Source: Chara braunii (taxonomy: Eukaryota > Streptophyta > Charophyceae > Charales > Characeae). From it: a stretch of 22,199 nucleotides of DNA. The notes beneath the pieces are model-generated. The model was not told the DNA's origin and did no database searches. It saw only the letters and a program-made list of their open reading frames with translations. Within the stretch, counting starts at the first letter, position 1, and each line of letters opens with the position of its first letter. The stretch covers positions 552,102 to 574,300 of the forward strand of contig BFEA01000034.1 in the NCBI GenBank assembly GCA_003427395.1, given 5' to 3'. Both the position numbers and the translations under genes were made by a program. Below are positions 1-9,012 of this stretch, piece after piece.

Positions 1-473
1 ACGAGTCTGTCCGAACCTGCTTTGGTCCAGAGATCCTGACGACAGCATTCTAGAGGCATCACTTTCTTGCAGTGCAAACTGAAAATAATCATCCTGCCCC
101 CCCTCTGCTCGGAACAAAAGAAAGAAAGAACCAGTTTTAATAAGGACGTTATCGCTTTGCTTAAGCAGAGTTCAAAAAATAAAAGAATGCAGAAAGGTTC
201 GCCTCTCTCTCTTGGTTATGTTTTTTTCCAGATGCCTTAAACCACCAGTACCTTTCCCATGTATCGGCCGGGGGCAGAAAAAAAGGCCCGAAATGGAAAC
301 CGGGCCGCCAATGAAAATCATCAATGGTGGCCCGATCCCGCTTGGCTTCCAAATATACTGGCGCGTATTTGATTCTCAAGAGGGGAAAGGTACTCGTCGT
401 TTAACAATGTATACTACTCGTCTTACCATGGCTGCAGCTCCTCATGCCCCACACGTATCCCCCAAATCCTCAG
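1..473. other. Left-edge region, probably intron or upstream gene sequence
   Basis: No gene can be assigned here with confidence. A plus-strand frame stays open from about 212 and runs into the exon proposed at 474-682. Pyrimidine-rich stretches ending in AG occur at about 220-231 and 450-473, so this could be intron or the 5' part of the same gene. A small perfect inverted repeat, GGCCCG at 285-290 and CGGGCC at 301-306, could form a 6-bp hairpin. Nothing else is recognisable. Confidence 0.3.
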
Positions 474-682
474 AGATATCTCTTCGCCTTTTCCAGGACA
501 TGAGTCGTGTCTCCAGCCCGGGCTATGCTCATAATTCCCTTGAGGCCTTACATCACCTGATAACTCTCTGCAAGCATCCTTTTTCAAGCCAAAAATACAT
601 CAAGGACCTAATCAGGTTCGGAATGCAGAAACTAGCTCAGTCAGAGTGCATATGGATGTTTATGCGAATGCCCAAGCGCATG
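474..682 (+). CDS. Probable internal exon of an unidentified gene
   Basis: The open frame reads as a plausible helical protein segment (ISLRLFQDMSRV, then LEALHHLITLCKHPF and YIKDLIRFGMQKLAQ), the kind of pattern seen in HEAT or armadillo-type helical proteins. I do not recognise the family. The left edge is set by a pyrimidine-rich stretch ending in CAG at 471-473. The right edge is set by ATG|GTCCGG at 682/683, which ends on a complete codon. The frame stops soon after, at 728-730, as expected if intron follows. An acceptor ending at 841 restores the same phase, giving a predicted intron of 159 bases. Both boundaries are inferred by eye, and the exon could be longer on the left. Confidence 0.32.
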
Positions 683-841
683 GTCCGGACCGGGGCACCC
701 TCATGCCCATCTGCATTCCTACAGGGCTAGCTTTGTCTTTTCAATCGTAAACCGGCAATTTCTATCCTTCACCCTCTTTTTAGTCGCTGGCTAAGCATTC
801 TTGTTGTATGGTATCTGTTCTGGTGTGATCAGATTTTGCAG

Positions 842-1864
842 CAACGAATGCAAGGAGAGCTATGGGGACTCGGTGACGTTGAACAACTGAACACCATTTT
901 GGATTGCGTGCGTGCGCACAGTCTGCCAACCCCATTCAAGGAGGAGCTCTTGGCCTTCAAGTCTTATATAGGGGCCTTGCTCGCCATGAGATCTGGGTAT
1001 GCAACAGTTGTGGGACCATTGTTGACCCATTGCCGGCACTTGATCCGACGGCATTCACTGGCTTTCCCTATCCCTTTAGATATGATCGAGATGCAGGAAC
1101 TAACTTATGCAATTTGCAGCGCGACGTGCCCTTCACCAGCTGTAGCTGTTGATAGGCTGCAGACACTTGGATCTTCCGCTGCAGCGTCACCCGATATAGC
1201 TGACGCTGCTCAGAGATTCCTGCTGGCCATGGACATGCAGTCACGATCGATACTACAAATGTCCGTTCCACCGCCCAAGGACTTATCACTAAGTCCAGTT
1301 GCAGATCATAACACTCAGGTTGGTGCCGGTGCTAATCTGAAAGTTGCAGATGGCACCAAAATGCAGCACATGCAGGATTTTGCAGAACCTGGAAGCCAAT
1401 TATCCACACATCCATCCAGTGTGCAGCGAACTTATCTAAGAATAACAGATCTGGGGAGTCCCAAGGATGCTCAGAATTTCCAGCACAGTTCAACTGTCTC
1501 CTCGATTGGAGGTGTCTCAGCTGGCTCGGACCTCAGGGTCAATAAACCACGCCCCTTCCAAGCCTTCGAAGACAAGTTCCTGCGAAGATTTCTTAGAGAT
1601 GTGGATGGAAATGAGGTTGCAGAAGACTGGCTGGATCCTCGGGAAATAGAGCGAAACCTGGTTGTCCCGGTTGGCACATCGTTCCCATCTGGGGCATCTA
1701 GGGACCACCCATGTCTGTCCTGCATTTCTCAGACCCCAATTAAAGGGCCGGCAATGTGTCTTGAAGATGGGCTTTCACTGGCAACATTGAGTGAGGCCAT
1801 CATGTGGTCAAGAGTCAATCCGTTCTCCCCAACAGGTTCAGGTCACTGGCTTGTAATAAGATAA
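842..1864 (+). CDS. Probable last exon of an unidentified protein
   Basis: This frame is open for about 340 codons and ends in TAA at 1862-1864, too long to be a likely chance event. The preferred acceptor is TTTTGCAG at 834-841. Another good one, a pyrimidine tract ending in TAG at 783, would start the exon about 58 bases earlier but needs a donor in a different phase. The first third is helical (KSYIGALLAMRSGY, MIEMQELTYAICSATC). The middle, roughly codons 140-240, is a Ser/Pro/Gln-rich linker. The C-terminal part is charged and then ends in a conserved-looking block, MWSRVNPFSPTGSGHW. I could not match it to a named family, so the function is unknown. An AG|GT at about 1833/1834 could be a further donor, so the true C-terminus may differ. 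Confidence 0.42.
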   Translation, partial: QRMQGELWGLGDVEQLNTILDCVRAHSLPTPFKEELLAFKSYIGALLAMRSGYATVVGPLLTHCRHLIRRHSLAFPIPLDMIEMQELTYAICSATCPSPAVAVDRLQTLGSSAAASPDIADAAQRFLLAMDMQSRSILQMSVPPPKDLSLSPVADHNTQVGAGANLKVADGTKMQHMQDFAEPGSQLSTHPSSVQRTYLRITDLGSPKDAQNFQHSSTVSSIGGVSAGSDLRVNKPRPFQAFEDKFLRRFLRDVDGNEVAEDWLDPREIERNLVVPVGTSFPSGASRDHPCLSCISQTPIKGPAMCLEDGLSLATLSEAIMWSRVNPFSPTGSGHWLVIR

Positions 1865-1940
1865 TGACAGGTGGCCACCATCAACTTGATGCCAGCTCAG
1901 TTTAGGTATCTCATCCAGAGCACCTATTTCCATGGGCCTA

Positions 1941-2106
1941 TGTCATGGCCAGACCCTTATTTTTTATTTTTGTTTTCACATCTGCCGGCGGTGCCACAGG
2001 AGCTGGTAAGAGCATCCCCTTGTGGTCCTCCCCTCAGATGACTCCAGTCTATTGGTGGGGCAGCTGCACCTGCTGGAAAATGGCTCCAGTGTCATGGCCA
2101 GACCCT
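1941..2106. repeat. Perfect 17-bp target-site duplication flanking a short element
   Basis: TGTCATGGCCAGACCCT occurs at 1941-1957 and again, identical, at 2090-2106, exactly bordering the A-tailed short element at 1958-2089. Placing the two copies back to back restores continuous homology to the second unit of the surrounding repeat (about 2250-2270, ATGTTATGGCCAGGCC). This is the signature of target-primed insertion. Confidence 0.9.
1958..2089 (-). mobile_element. SINE-like short element, complete copy with A-tail (copy H)
   Basis: On the minus strand this 132-bp unit starts CTGGAGCC, carries the family block TCCAGCAGGTG and CCCCACCAATAGA, then the constant segment GATGCTCTTACCAGC, and ends in an A-rich tail (T-rich at 1958-1976 on the plus strand). 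Arms CCACA (1994-1998) and TGTGG (2021-2025) flank the constant segment and can pair. The flanking 17-bp duplication shows it is a discrete inserted unit. It is the most diverged copy in the window. It has no ORF and no recognisable Pol III A or B box. It is non-autonomous, so it would depend on a LINE for movement (family knowledge; not shown here). Confidence 0.85.
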
Positions 2107-2300
2107 ACCACCGGTCCCATGTTCATCTTCACAAAGCACGAACCAACATGTTTATGTGATAAGGTGATCACACATGGCCACCACTAACTTGACACCACCT
2201 CACTAGCTATCGGCTGGAGAGCACCTACCTCCATGGACCTATGTTATGGCCAGGCCACACCGGTCCTTCCTTCATCTTCAGAAAGGATGAGCCTGTTCAT

Positions 2301-3050
2301 AAATTTCTACATGGCACCAGTGTGGGTTGAGCCTTAGCTTATTGTGCAAGAGCTTTTAGCAATCTTGAACAGAGTTACGCTCTCTGAGCTAATGCTCTTC
2401 ATGTACACGTCCTGAGAACAAGGTTCATCGTTGCTTAGCGGAGATTGCCGTAGGCAATCAGTGTTCATCAGCTTTATCATATTCTGATGTGGCATTTCAA
2501 AAGTACCTGTCATTACACAGTGTCTGCTGCTCCTACCTATATGGGGCCTGCAGAGGAGAAGGTAAAATGGGCACATACAGGTATCATTATCCCTCTTCAT
2601 ATTTGAGAAAAAAATATGTAAGCCCTTTCGCATACCAGTTTACTGAAGCCACTATTGTGCACTTGATGTGCCGTATCTCGCAACCAAACATCATTTTGAG
2701 CTTGCTCTCAAGAAGGTCGGATCCTGCATGAAGTGCAGGTCCTCTCGGCGATCGACCATTCTTTCCTCTTTTAGTTTCCCCCCGGCAAAGGATGCCTAAT
2801 ATGATATGCACACTACAGCTTACTCTCACGACACTGCAACAACCGGGTTGGTGCACCATCGATCATTCAGAGGCTATGACGACAGTGACAATGGCGTTAA
2901 AGCACTGTCACTCATCATCGAGACAACAGATAGAAGGGGGAAATAATGCATGGCATGGAAAAGCAATGCAGTGGGGGGCTTGGCAGGGACAGCGTACCAT
3001 TATTAGGGGGAGAACGTGGAAGGATTGTAATGAGATATGACAACAAAAAT
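2301..3050. other. Gene-free stretch without recognised features
   Basis: Short open frames occur on both strands (the longest under 150 codons, on the minus strand from about 3349), but none shows a domain, a convincing composition or splice context. A plus-strand frame from about 2792 ends in TGA at 3040 and is followed in the same frame by the acidic GAT-rich stretch described next, which might mark a decayed gene. I see nothing else. Confidence 0.4.
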
Positions 3051-3054
3051 TGCC

Positions 3055-3140
3055 TGATGATGACAATAGTGACAATGATCATGGTGATGATGCTGACGAT
3101 AATGGAGATGAGGGTGATGAAGTTGACGATGTTTGGTGAT
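3055..3140 (+). repeat. Imperfect GAT/GAC trinucleotide-rich tract
   Basis: The stretch is built of GAT, GAC, AAT and GGT triplets. In one plus-strand frame it reads as an Asp/Asn/Glu-rich peptide of about 27 residues (for example DDDNSDNDHGDDADDNGDEG), ending at a TGA near 3140. On the minus strand the same bases give an Ile/Val/Met-rich frame, so the minus-strand ORF across it is an artefact of the repeat. It could be a simple repeat or a relic of an acidic C-terminal tail. Confidence 0.5.
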
Positions 3141-3183
3141 GGATGCATACATGCATGAATGTTGGTGGTCCTAGACAATTGAC

Positions 3184-3243
3184 TCAATGCTGAAGACGCA
3201 TCATGAATGCGGAAGATGCATACTGACTGCTGAAGATTGGAAG
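3184..3243 (+). repeat. Three tandem 20-bp units
   Basis: Units start at 3184 (TCAATGCTGAAGACGCATCA), 3204 (TGAATGCGGAAGATGCATAC) and 3224 (TGACTGCTGAAGATTGGAAG). They share the core ATGCTGAAGA with a few substitutions each. A minor tandem repeat with no evident function. Confidence 0.7.
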
Positions 3244-3929
3244 CAGAGTATAGGAAAGAGATGGTTGATGACATGTGGTTTGATGGGATTGTGCAAACTC
3301 TGACCAGAATCGGATGGGATCCCTGCTCTCCATCACGGAGTGATTTCATGTGTTTTTTTCAAACATTCTCCCCATCAGATAGTGAACCCTGTTGATATCC
3401 TTGTATGTAGACAAACACCTGTAGCTCCTCTTGAGAATCAAATATTCACTGTACTTGAGAAAACTCTGTTTTGCGTATACCTATTATAATTGAATTTTGT
3501 GTGGGTTCACCAATGTAAGCAGTCAGGGGAGGGTTTGGGGGAGGGAGGAACCTGGAGTTTGTGCCTTGGGTTCACAGGGAACTCGGAGCAGGCCAAAAGT
3601 CAGTGTGAGACCCGAGCCAGTACCAGCCAGTGAGCTGGCACAAGCTGTGACATGTCGCATGTGTTCTAGAACTACGCGGCAGCTTTCTTCATGGACTTCC
3701 CATGCCCTTCTTTTCAACTCTGGCCAGTAACAGTCATGGGCTGCAAGCACTTGCGATCAGGAGGCCTACATTTTTCACGCCCCTAAAACAAGCCTTGCAG
3801 GCCCACTTTGCGCCCGGGACCACTCAATCCTCACCCAGGTCAGCTGGTAGGCATACCAGTTTCTGATCCGGCCAGAAATTTTGGCCAGATTTGGAATCCA
3901 GTAGCTGTGCTGGATCACTATACTTCACT
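3244..3929. other. Gene-free stretch
   Basis: No ORF with recognisable content. Small local features only: a short direct repeat built on GGCCAGAAATTT and TGGCCAGATTTGG near 3873-3897, and an inverted pair ATCCAG/CTGGAT at about 3897-3915. These look like chance or decayed repeat sequence. Confidence 0.4.
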
Positions 3930-3954
3930 GAGAGAGAGAGAGAGAGAGAGAGAG
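3930..3954 (+). repeat. GA dinucleotide microsatellite
   Basis: An uninterrupted run of about twelve GA units, followed by unrelated sequence. No functional context is visible. Confidence 0.9.
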
Positions 3955-4084
3955 TGCTAAGCCGCCCGATCTCACGATCAGGCAGCTACTAACATCTTTG
4001 CTCCCCTAAAATATTCCAGGCGCTTAAGGTCTCCTTCCTCTCTCAGGTCACTTGGTAGAACCAGGTGCGCCCTGCCTGCTGATC

Positions 4085-4086
<2 letters not shown>

Positions 4087-4148
<62 letters not shown>

Positions 4149-4149
4149 N

Positions 4150-4244
<95 letters not shown>
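4087..4244 (+). repeat. Compound CT/GT microsatellite containing an undetermined base
   Basis: About 60 CT units (4087-4207, with an N at 4149) switch at 4208 to about 18 GT units (to 4244). The Ser-Leu and Arg-Glu open frames it creates on both strands are artefacts. The N suggests an assembly join inside the repeat, so its true length is uncertain. Confidence 0.95.
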
Positions 4245-4247
<3 letters not shown>

Positions 4248-4584
4248 TCTCTGTCTGAAGCGTGTCCACCGGTGGCTTTTTCATCACCATCGCCTTTCCC
4301 TTTGCCTCATCAATTACCCCGCCTTTTCTCCTTTCTCCTTTCCCTCGTCTTCACTCTCCACTCTGTGAGGGGTGCATTCAAATACCTCTAGCGCGTGTAT
4401 CCTCGCATGCAAACATGCACAAGATAACATACTAAAAGCAAACAACGCCACCGAAATGATGCTTCGTAACACTAGAGAATCAATACTCAACAAGATCGGC
4501 CCCATGGTAATGGCCCAACGAAGAGATACCCTAGAGACCCCTCCCACAAACTCTGAATTTCACTCTTCAACATTAATCAGTTAA
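4245..4584. other. Spacer between microsatellite and LINE
   Basis: Pyrimidine-rich to about 4360, then unrecognised. A 70-codon plus-strand frame ends at 4584 but has no identifiable domain. It may or may not belong to the LINE that follows. Confidence 0.35.
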
Positions 4585-5214
4585 AGTTTATATACAAGAT
4601 GTATGGTCTTTATGGAGAAAACAGAAGGATCTTATCCATGATGATATTTTCGGTGGTTCAACAACGGCCTATTGTTTTTGGGCCGTAAATGCAATGAATA
4701 TTCCAAACTGCTTGCTCAGCAACGCCATCTACAGGAAATCAATCTCCAACAACAACTTCGCCAGTTGAAACAACAAGAAATAGAGTCGGAACAAGAAACC
4801 AAACTAAACGAGATTTCTCAAGAAATAAATGAGCTCGAGTCTAAAATCCTAAAATGCATAAAACATCGCTGGCAAGGGGTCAGAATCAGAGGAAAGATGA
4901 AAGGCTATAATACAGAAGGGATTATGGATGCCAATTTTTTTGTTATGGCAAAAGTCAGAGTTGGTCGTTCCACCATTGAAGCTCTCTCTGATCCCCAAGG
5001 GGACCAACCCTCTCGAGACATCCACAACAGCATGTACAAAAATAGCAGGAGATTATTACAAAACTCTCTTCACATCAAAATGCACGCATCAACCCCAAGA
5101 TCAAATAGTAAAAGAGATAAAAGACTTTCTTATATCATTGACAAAATCTATATCAGATGAGCATAAGGAAATGATTGATAGACCACTCACGAAAGAATAA
5201 ATAAGAGCAGCCCT

Positions 5215-6300
5215 CATAATGATGGAGGAGGAAAAAACTTCAGGGATTGATGGTTTTCCAAAAGAATTTTTGGAATTCATGTGGGATTACTTAGCTTAGG
5301 ATCTTATGAACTATTATCACGCAGTTTGGGTATCAGGCCAAATGGGAGAAATAGTAGGTCAAGGAGTTTTGACCCTATTATACAAAAAAGGAGATAAAAC
5401 AAACATACGTAACTATAGGCCGATTACTCTACTCACAGTAGTCTACAAACTGGCGGCAAAAGCACTAACAAATCGATTCCTGAAGGTTATGACGGATATC
5501 ATACATCCCACACAGACAAGTTTCATTGAAGGAAGGAACATCCAAGACAACATCCTATTGGTAAATGAACTAGTCAAACTCTCTAGACAATCAAAGCATA
5601 ATGCAACTTTCATTTTCATTGATTTTGAAAAAACTTATGACCATGTAGATTGGTTATTATTAAACAAATGTCTAGAAAATTTTAGCTTTGGTCTCAGTTT
5701 CAAAAGATGGATAAAAATTATACACGCTAATGCTACAACTCGAGTGATGGTGAATGAAAATTTGGCCTCTCCTATTGAATTAGAACGTTCGGTGCGACAG
5801 GGCGACCCATCGCCCCATTTCTGTTCGTCATCATAATGGAGGCCCTAGCGGTCAATTTACGATGTAATAAGGATATAAAACGTATTGATATTAGTTACAT
5901 TCCAAAATAAGCCCTCTCAATATGCTCCTTGTTTGCAGATGACCTTTCTCTGATGGTCTCGAGACAATTTGATGGAAATTAAAAAGTTGATGGACAAGTT
6001 TTGTTCCCTGTCAGATATGAGGATAAATTGGGAAACCAAAACACAAGAATGATGGATACACCATCTACTTGAACGTGTAAGACCTCCAGAACAACCAAAC
6101 ATTAATTGGATGGCCCCACCAGATCCCATCAGAGTATTGGGCATTTCCCTGTCTGCTGAGGGCAAGCCATCAATGAATAATGAACGAGTCTCCAAATCCG
6201 CTTTACCAAAAATGGAGTTATGGAAAGATAAGCATACCTCTCTCATTGGACAATCGCTGGTCATAAACAGTATGATCCTAGCTTCATTATGATATAGAAC
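5215..6300 (+). pseudogene. Reverse transcriptase domain of the plus-strand LINE
   Basis: The longest intact piece is 5306-5836, covering RT motifs 1-4: NYRPITLL, then TQTSFIEGRNIQDN, FIFIDFEKTYDHVDW with the first catalytic aspartate, and RSVRQGDPSPHF. The frame breaks at that point, where the usual text is RQGDPLSPxLF. It continues in another frame as LFVIIMEALAVN and reaches FADDLSLM, which keeps both catalytic aspartates. After a further break comes the thumb segment ending near 6292. The motifs match plant L1-type LINE RTs. The catalytic residues survive, but the reading frame does not, so no active enzyme is expected. Confidence 0.88.
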
Positions 6301-7309
6301 GGCGATTTGGGTTGTAGATAAATCGGCACTGAAACCCTTAAAAAGGCAAATAATAACTTTTCTATGGAGAGGTAACCATGGCAGGCGGTAATTCAACCTA
6401 AGATAAAAGGAGGGCTAGGAATTTTAGACCCTGCCACCCAGGTCATGGCACTTGACATTCAGTGGATCATACGACTTCTTTTCAGACCACAAAACCCTTG
6501 GCTTGCTCTTGCAGAGCAACAACTCTCACGTCTAGCCCCGGAAGTCCCATAAGGGACAAATCCTTTGCTTTGGATGAAAAACCGTAGTTGGTCTATTACC
6601 AGAGGTAGAACACAACCCTCAAGCCAGACACTAGAAACACATTGTCAGGCTACACATAGGGATATAAAAAACAATCCATTCTGGTCACATCTCTTCAAGA
6701 CTTGGTGCAAGTTACCTCTACCGGACAAGGTTTCACCCAATCGGTGGGAAGAGGTTTGTCAACAACCACTCTTTAACAACAGATGGATCACTGACTCTCA
6801 AGGTAGGACTCTGCACTGCTTGGAGTCCCCCTGGAAGGGATGGATGAAAAATGACATCCTCAGAATAGGTGATATTAAAACCCAGACACCAGAGATTGTT
6901 ACTCTATTACAGACCTCCCACCTTCTCTACGAAATTGTAGAGGATTTGCAAGAGCATTAGAAAAAATCGAAGAATCTATCCTCATTGAATGGCTCAAGTT
7001 CCTTAGGAAAGACCCTCGACTCAAAGAGAGTGACTGGGTAGGAATCCAGAGGGACCCACTACATATAGGGAATGTGGTGATGGTAAATGATGATGGTTCC
7101 GCTCTTCTTTTTCTATTTACTATTAATCATAACAACTGGTTAAAGGAGAGTCAAACAAATAAAACCATTTGGGTCCAATCTGAGCAGATTTTTAGAATCA
7201 GAGTGTTGAAATGCAAAGACCGTTGGCTGGCCTTCAAACCTGCATGTGCTATAAATAAGCGCTAGACCCTCTCTCATGGGTATGGACAGTTCCACTGGGA
7301 AAACAAAGA

Positions 7310-8034
7310 ATGTGTACCCGCTCTCTTCACTCACTGACAGTTAAATCAACTTACCGTCTGCTTAGACCAAGAATGGAATTAAGGAAGAAGGTGGAAGCTA
7401 GATGTATGAAACATTTAAATGTAAGCAAGGAAAAAATCAAATGGTTAAGAACCATAAAATGCAAACCCACAAAGGTAGCCTCATTGCAATGGCAGATCGA
7501 TCACCGATGTCTCCCCACTAATGATTGGATCATAGTCAGGTCTACGCTAAAGGAGAGAGGCATTGCACGTCCTTGGTGTAAATCATGCTCAACAGTTTTT
7601 CCATCAAGAAACATTCCCGAAACCATCGAGCATATATTCCTTCAATGCCCAGGAGCGGCTGGCTATGGAGATGGTGGGACAGGATCCGAAGATCTCTAAA
7701 ACCCCTAGTGAACTGGCCTTGTGATTGGAGGGCCATACTATGTGAGACATGGTCTCAAGAACAATTAGATGACTTCTCTCACAATTTGTTTATCACAGGG
7801 AGAAGAGCCATTATATGGGCCCTTTGGAGAAGACGATGTACTCTAGAAATGGAGGGAGCAAAGTTGGAAGAACCAGAATTTACAGTATCTATCAAACTGC
7901 AAATACAGACAGTTATCACAGGCCAATGGGGAAAAACTAAGGAAAAAAATTCAATTCTTATCTTCCAAAAAAGAAATCTTAAAGCACATTCAACAATTCA
8001 GCGGCGCTTGGCTCGGGGGACCTCAGGGGGGTAA
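7310..8034 (+). pseudogene. C-terminal zf-RVT region of the plus-strand LINE
   Basis: Two overlapping frames carry the end of the LINE polyprotein. The first (to about 7699) includes SLTVKSTYRLLRP and a basic region, then the zinc-finger pattern C-x2-C (WCKSCSTV) and H-x4-C (HIFLQC), as in the zf-RVT domain found downstream of RT in many plant LINEs. The second frame (7585-8034) continues with tryptophan-rich sequence (WRWWDRIRRSLKPLVNW, IIWALWRRRCTLEM), which aligns in style with the end of the minus-strand LINE (CPASRRIWSWWSEHW, SVIWEHWNRSIF). One frameshift separates them at about 7660-7690. Confidence 0.8.
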
Positions 8035-8365
8035 GATAGGTAAAGTCAGTTGGAATGGAGGGAGGAGAGAAAACAAGGATAACCAAAGAGAGGTTCTTGA
8101 GAAGGACTATCGCCTGATCTTCCATGAATGGACTCATGTGGATCCTGCTATTCCCCTTCGGCTGCTGTCGGATTTCCCAGCTCCCTTTCCTCTACCGTCC
8201 CACTGTTTGGTTCCCTTGAGTTGGTTTGGTAAAGACTAAGGAATGTGGCCAATTTTCGTTCCTAATCAGCAGGAAAATAACTACTAGAATCCAAAGCAAG
8301 ATATGGCGATATGGCGCCCCCAAAAGGGGTGAAGAGGTAGCATCACATGAAATCCTTTTTCACTA

Positions 8366-8391
8366 GGGACGCTGGACCCGGTTTCCAGCAG
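8366..8391 (+). mobile_element. SINE-like element, 5' fragment (copy A)
   Basis: Only the first 26 bases of the short element are present: GGGACGCTGGACCCGG followed by TTTCCAGCAG. This is the first hairpin (arms GCTGGA/TCCAGC) on its own. It is followed by 43 unrelated bases and then complete copy B. A similar lone fragment occurs at 14815-14838. Confidence 0.7.
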
Positions 8392-8434
8392 AGACTACGA
8401 TACAATGGCATGTCTTGTCCAATCACAATGTTCA

Positions 8435-8572
8435 GGGACGCTGGACCCGTTTTCCAGCAGGTGTTGCTCCCCACCAATAGATGAAGCCTCTCCGACAGTG
8501 CTAGCGGTATCTGCTCTTACCAGCATCCCTAGCATCTGCCCGGGTTGTTTTTCCAAAAAAAAAAAAAAAAAA
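8435..8572 (+). mobile_element. SINE-like element, complete copy with A-tail (copy B)
   Basis: The 138-bp unit has a body of about 120 bp and an 18-base A-run at 8555-8572. Hairpin 1 has arms GCTGGA (8440-8445) and TCCAGC (8453-8458). Hairpin 2 has GCTCC (8466-8470) against GAAGC, with one mismatch to the family GGAGC. Hairpin 3 has GTGCTAG (8498-8504) against CTAGCAT (8529-8535), with one wobble. The inner segment CTGCTCTTACCAGCA is shared with other copies and can itself pair, TGCT with AGCA. The body ends CGGGTTGTTTTTCC. The next copy begins directly after the A-run. Confidence 0.85.
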
Positions 8573-8573
8573 G

Positions 8574-8706
8574 GGGACGCTGGACCTGGTTTCCAGCAGG
8601 TGAAGCTCCCCACCAATAGATGGAGCCTCCCCTGGGGTGATAGCGGCATCTGCGCCTACCAGCATCACTATCACCCGTGAGGGATGTTTGTTAAAAAAAG
8701 AAAAAA
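8574..8706 (+). mobile_element. SINE-like element, complete copy with A-rich tail (copy C)
   Basis: It lies head-to-tail with copy B. Hairpin 1 is GCTGGA/TCCAGC and hairpin 2 is GCTCC/GGAGC, both perfect. Hairpin 3 has arms GGGTGATAG (8635-8643) and CTATCACCC (8668-8676): 9 bp perfect, but different in sequence from copy B at several positions with matched changes on both sides. The body ends GGGATGTTTGTT, followed by an interrupted A-run to 8706. No target-site duplication was found around the A-B-C cluster. Confidence 0.85.
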
Positions 8707-8974
8707 GCCTTAACCAGGACCAAGCTACCCAAGCAAGTACTGTTCAGCAAGCCAACCAAAGCTGCCTCAACCCTCATGCCCTCCTGCCCTCATGCCCGGA
8801 AGTCTCGCATGCCCCACGCTGGGTTACAGATCAAGCCCCACACAGGGTTGGTTTAAGGTGTGGTCTAAACGTTAGGCCAAACAGCCTGGGGTTTGAAAAT
8901 GAGCACTTGTGCAATTCGTTGTTTTGGGCTGCACTTTTTTGTAGCCCCTACGTTGGACCTCGCTCCACCAGTCN
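8707..8974. other. Unrecognised segment ending at an A-run, possibly the 3' end of another retroelement
   Basis: The stretch includes a local repeat (CCTCATGCCC twice near 8772-8800) and the inverted pair GTTTA/TAAAC near 8850-8872. It ends in an N and then 33 A residues. Together with the A-run it could be the 3' end of a retroelement. I found no tRNA-like boxes or coding motifs. The N at the border means the junction itself is unreliable. Confidence 0.35.

Positions 8975-9007
<33 letters not shown>
8975..9007 (+). repeat. 33-base poly(A) run
   Basis: Preceded by an undetermined base at 8974. It is either the tail of an upstream retroelement or an assembly-joined homopolymer. The Lys and Phe runs it creates in open frames are artefacts. 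Confidence 0.9.

Positions 9008-9012
<5 letters not shown>

Larger units (their letters stand above)
1870..2300 (+). repeat. Two diverged direct copies of a repeat unit, the first split by an insertion
   Basis: The stretch starting GTGGCCACCATCAACTTGAT at 1871 matches one starting at about 2173. Both continue with GAGCACCTA, CTCCATGG or TTCCATGG, CCTATGT, ATGGCCAG and TTCATCTTCA. The first copy is interrupted at 1957 and resumes at 2107, because a short element sits between. Without that insertion the copies would be roughly 130-170 bp units in tandem. They differ at many positions, so the duplication predates the insertion. No coding capacity was recognised. The repeat starts a few bases after the stop codon of the upstream gene. 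Confidence 0.7.
4585..8230 (+). mobile_element. Decayed 5'-truncated LINE (non-LTR retrotransposon) with RT and zf-RVT
   Basis: The element encodes only the second LINE ORF, from the endonuclease-RT linker onward; no endonuclease or ORF1 is visible upstream, so it is 5' truncated. In order: a linker (about 4600-5000, WSLWRKQKDLI, then a glutamine-rich coiled segment and KCIKHRWQGVRIRGKM), RT fingers (about 5215-5450, YKKGDKTNIRNYRPITLL), palm (IDFEKTYDHVDW near 5620-5660), the VRQGDPSP box (about 5790), the FADD catalytic motif (about 5930-5945), the thumb (PIRVLGISLSAEGK near 6120), and a C-terminal zf-RVT finger (about 7575-7660, CKSC then HIFLQC). Frameshifts and stops at about 5160, 5200, 5836, 5909, 6292, 6396, 6960, 7265 and 7699 make it inactive. 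No A-tail is visible. The base composition is more AT-rich than in the minus-strand LINE, so it is a different and older family. Confidence 0.9.

Noticed and set aside
1958-2089. tRNA- or 5S-derived SINE with Pol III A and B boxes
   Set aside because: I could not find a convincing TRGCNNAGYNGG or GGTTCRANYC in correct spacing in any copy; GGTTTCCAGC in hairpin 1 is too close to the 5' end to act as a B box.
3184-3243. CRISPR-like array
   Set aside because: Three 20-bp units are directly adjacent with no spacers, and the genome is eukaryotic.
2915-3349. 144-codon minus-strand open frame
   Set aside because: Its Ile/Val/Met-rich part is the antisense of the GAT-rich tract, and the rest has no recognisable domain.
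4048-4290. Proteins rich in Ser-Leu, Arg-Glu or Cys-Val from the CT/GT microsatellites (also 11253-11627)
   Set aside because: They are direct translations of dinucleotide repeats, which stay open in all frames; there is no gene context.
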